15,141 nucleotides of DNA from an uncultured Dechloromonas sp. (GTDB lineage Bacteria; Pseudomonadota; Gammaproteobacteria; Burkholderiales; Rhodocyclaceae): assembly GCA_937996725.1 (NCBI GenBank), contig CALKUR010000015.1, positions 1-15,141 on the forward strand, read 5' to 3'. Under the pieces are notes generated by a model. That model was not told the origin of the DNA. It did no database searches and was given only the letters and a program-made list of their open reading frames with translations. The position numbers and the translations under genes were made by a program. This document shows positions 13,421 through 15,141 of the stretch, piece by piece (position 1 is the first letter of the stretch; each line of letters begins with the position of its first letter).

Positions 13421-14824
13421 TTACCCCAGTCGTTTTTTGGCGCGCTCGACGGCGGCTTTGACCTGAGCGGGGGCTGTGCCGCCGATATGGTTGCGGGCGG
13501 CCAGTGAGCCGTCGACAGTGAGCGCGCTGACGACATCGGATCCGATGAGCGACGAAAACGCTTGTAGTTCGCTTAGCGTCAGATCCGCCAGATCCACACC
13601 TTTCTTTTCTGCTGCCTTAACGGCCAGGCCCACGACTTCGTGCGCTTCACGGAAAGGTAGCCCCTTGCGTACCAGATAGTCGGCCAGATCGGTCGCGGTG
13701 GCGTAGCCTTGTAGCAGGGCGTTGGCCATCGGCTCCGGGCGTACGGTGATACCCGGCACCAGATCGACGAAGATACGCAACGTGTCGGTCAGTGTATCGA
13801 CAGCGTCAAACAAAGGCTCCTTATCTTCCTGGTTATCCTTGTTGTAGGCGAGCGGTTGTCCCTTCATCAGGACAAGCAGGGTATTGAGGTCACCAATAAC
13901 GCGACCAGTCTTGCCCCGGGCCAGTTCAGGGACATCCGGATTTTTCTTTTGCGGCATGATCGACGAGCCGGTACAGAAACGATCCGCCAGCATGACAAAG
14001 CCAAAGCGCGGTGTCATCCAGAGCACCAGTTCTTCCGAGAAGCGCGACAGGTGAATCATAGCCAGCGCTGCAGCAGCGCAGAATTCAATGGCGAAATCGC
14101 GATCCGAGACGGCGTCCAGCGAGTTTTCGCAGACGGCTTCAAAGCCGAGTTGCTCGGCGACGAAGTGACGATCGATCGGGTAGGTGGTGCCGGCCAAGGC
14201 GGCGCTGCCCAACGGCAGGCGGTTCACGCGGCGGCGTAAGTCGGTCAGGCGCTCGGCATCGCGCGCCAGCATTTCGACATAGGCCATCAGATGGTGGCCG
14301 AAGGTGACGGGTTGGGCGACCTGCAGGTGCGTAAAGCCCGGCATCGGTGTCGCGGCATGTTGCTCGGCAAGCGTGACCAGTGCCAGCTGTAGACGCTTGA
14401 AGAGTTCGATCAGGATGTCGATGCTGTCACGCAGCCAGAGTCGGATATCGGTCGCGACCTGGTCGTTACGCGAACGCCCCGTATGGAGGCGCTTGCCGGC
14501 GTCGCCGACCAGGCTGGTCAGACGATGCTCGATATTCAGGTGCACATCTTCCAGATCCAGCGACCAGGTGAATTCGCCCCGTTCCAATTCGCCCAGAATT
14601 TGCGCCATCCCGCGTTCGATATCGGCCAGATCCTGCGCGCTGATGATCTGCTGTTTGGCCAGCATGCGGGCATGCGCCAGCGAGCCCCGGATGTCTTGTT
14701 GCCACAGGCGCTGATCGAAATCGACCGAGGCGGTATAGCGCTTGACGAGTTCCGACATCGGTTCGTCAAAGCGGCCAGCCCAGGTATAGGGCGTGGAGGC
14801 AGGGGTCTTTTCGTTGGCGGACAT
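13421..14824 (-). CDS. argH: Argininosuccinate lyase
   Basis: A 467-residue cytoplasmic enzyme that splits argininosuccinate into arginine and fumarate, the last step of arginine synthesis. The fumarase/aspartase superfamily signature GSSIMPQKKNPD (286-297) holds the catalytic serine loop, and T165-H166 in PGFTHLQVAQP carries the proposed general acid/base histidine. HTGRSRNDQ (114-122) and LPLGSAALAGTTYPID (203-218) are further ArgH blocks. Length matches the family (about 460). The frame is open for another 65 codons upstream, but that stretch overlaps the start of hemC and resembles nothing; the ATG at 14824 gives the typical N-terminus (TPYTWAGRFDEP). No strong ribosome site is visible. 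A perfect -10 hexamer lies 34 bases upstream. Confidence 0.97.
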   Translation of the reverse strand: MSANEKTPASTPYTWAGRFDEPMSELVKRYTASVDFDQRLWQQDIRGSLAHARMLAKQQIISAQDLADIERGMAQILGELERGEFTWSLDLEDVHLNIEHRLTSLVGDAGKRLHTGRSRNDQVATDIRLWLRDSIDILIELFKRLQLALVTLAEQHAATPMPGFTHLQVAQPVTFGHHLMAYVEMLARDAERLTDLRRRVNRLPLGSAALAGTTYPIDRHFVAEQLGFEAVCENSLDAVSDRDFAIEFCAAAALAMIHLSRFSEELVLWMTPRFGFVMLADRFCTGSSIMPQKKNPDVPELARGKTGRVIGDLNTLLVLMKGQPLAYNKDNQEDKEPLFDAVDTLTDTLRIFVDLVPGITVRPEPMANALLQGYATATDLADYLVRKGLPFREAHEVVGLAVKAAEKKGVDLADLTLSELQAFSSLIGSDVVSALTVDGSLAARNHIGGTAPAQVKAAVERAKKRLG

Positions 14825-14857
14825 GGCAGAAGAGAGTCTAGTGGCTACAAAGCCCAC

Positions 14858-14863
14858 ATTATA
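14858..14863 (-). promoter_or_regulatory. Candidate -10 box of argH
   Basis: On the minus strand this is a perfect TATAAT, 34 bases before the argH ATG. The -35 region at 17 bases spacing (TAATGC) is poor. No ARG box was recognised by eye. Confidence 0.5.
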
Positions 14864-14932
14864 AGGGAGTCCGCGTGCTAGCATTACATTCATTGAGGGT
14901 AATCGTGCCCTTTGCTTTTGTGAAATCGTTTT

Positions 14933-15141
14933 ATGCCAGCCCCATTGATTATCGCCTCTAGAGAATCGCGCCTTGCCATGTGGCAGGCAGAACATGTGCA
15001 ACGCCTTTTGCAGGCGCAAAATCCAACGCGTGATGTGCAGATTCTGGGTATGACAACCCGCGGCGATCAGATTCTTGACCGCCCCCTAGCAGCTATTGGT
15101 GGCAAGGGTCTGTTTATTAAAGAGCTCGAGGTGGCGATGGC
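14933..15141 (+). CDS. hemC: Hydroxymethylbilane synthase (porphobilinogen deaminase), partial (C-terminus off the window)
   Basis: The first 69 residues of HemC, which joins four porphobilinogen units into hydroxymethylbilane in heme and siroheme synthesis. The start MPAPLIIASRESRLAMWQAEHV has the conserved ASRESxLAxWQA block, and the segment GGKGLFIKELEVAM at about 56-69 is the family-defining loop after TTRGDQILDRPL (42-53). About 240 residues are missing beyond the window. It is divergent from argH across 108 bases, an arrangement known in gammaproteobacteria. No clear ribosome site or convincing -10/-35 pair was seen for it. Confidence 0.95.
   Translation, partial: MPAPLIIASRESRLAMWQAEHVQRLLQAQNPTRDVQILGMTTRGDQILDRPLAAIGGKGLFIKELEVAM

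Noticed and set aside
13534..13547. Perfect 14-base palindrome CATCGGATCCGATG
   Set aside because: It lies inside argH, encodes ordinary conserved residues, and has no regulatory context; probably chance.
14825..15019. Open frame extending argH upstream by 65 codons on the minus strand
   Set aside because: It overlaps the start of hemC on the other strand, does not resemble any ArgH N-terminus, and the ATG at 14824 gives a protein of normal length.

Overview
The window is ordinary bacterial chromosome, apparently from a gammaproteobacterium with moderately high GC. The divergent argH/hemC pair, the complete Fur-type iron(III) transporter, the sulfane-sulfur (BigR/YeeE-YedE) operon and a diverged beta-carbonic-anhydrase-like gene would suit a sulfur-oxidising chemolithoautotroph such as a Halothiobacillus relative. 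That placement is inference from gene content; no marker gene in the window settles it. There are no rRNA or tRNA genes, CRISPR arrays, insertion sequences or phage genes. Coding density is high, and no stretch longer than about 120 bases lacks a gene.

Layout. (1) 1-2718, minus strand: an apparent operon mgtC-like -> Na+/H+ antiporter-like -> ybiB-like (cut by the left edge), with gaps of 6 and 8 bases. A consensus -10 hexamer lies upstream of mgtC. (2) 2784-5280, minus strand: a four-gene unit of pirin -> flavodoxin/WrbA-like quinone reductase -> DODA-type extradiol dioxygenase -> PhnA/YjdM zinc-ribbon protein, closed by a hairpin terminator. A LysR regulator (5388-6371) is divergent to it, and the shared 107-base gap contains a perfect 15-base LysR-type palindrome. 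(3) 6391-11294, plus strand: a sigma-70 promoter with a Fur-like box in its spacer, followed by an iron(III) binding protein, a fused two-module permease, an ABC ATPase and, 23 bases later, a 357-residue protein with beta-carbonic-anhydrase motifs. (4) 11305-11520, minus: a 71-residue small protein of unknown function. (5) 11641-12958, plus: an ArsR/BigR-type two-cysteine regulator and two half-size YeeE/YedE sulfur-transport membrane proteins, joined by ATGA stop/start overlaps. (6) 13033-13365, plus: monothiol CGFS glutaredoxin, with its own promoter. (7) 13421-14824, minus: argH. (8) 14933-end, plus: the start of hemC, divergent from argH.

How the genes fit together. Regions 3, 5 and 6 make a coherent iron-sulfur story: Fur-controlled iron uptake, persulfide-sensing control of sulfur import, and an Fe-S carrier glutaredoxin. 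Region 2 looks like a redox- or electrophile-response cassette. The most unusual item is the carbonic-anhydrase-like gene at the end of the iron-uptake operon. Its metal-ligand spacing resembles the carboxysomal CsoSCA subclass more than ordinary beta enzymes, yet no carboxysome gene is present here.
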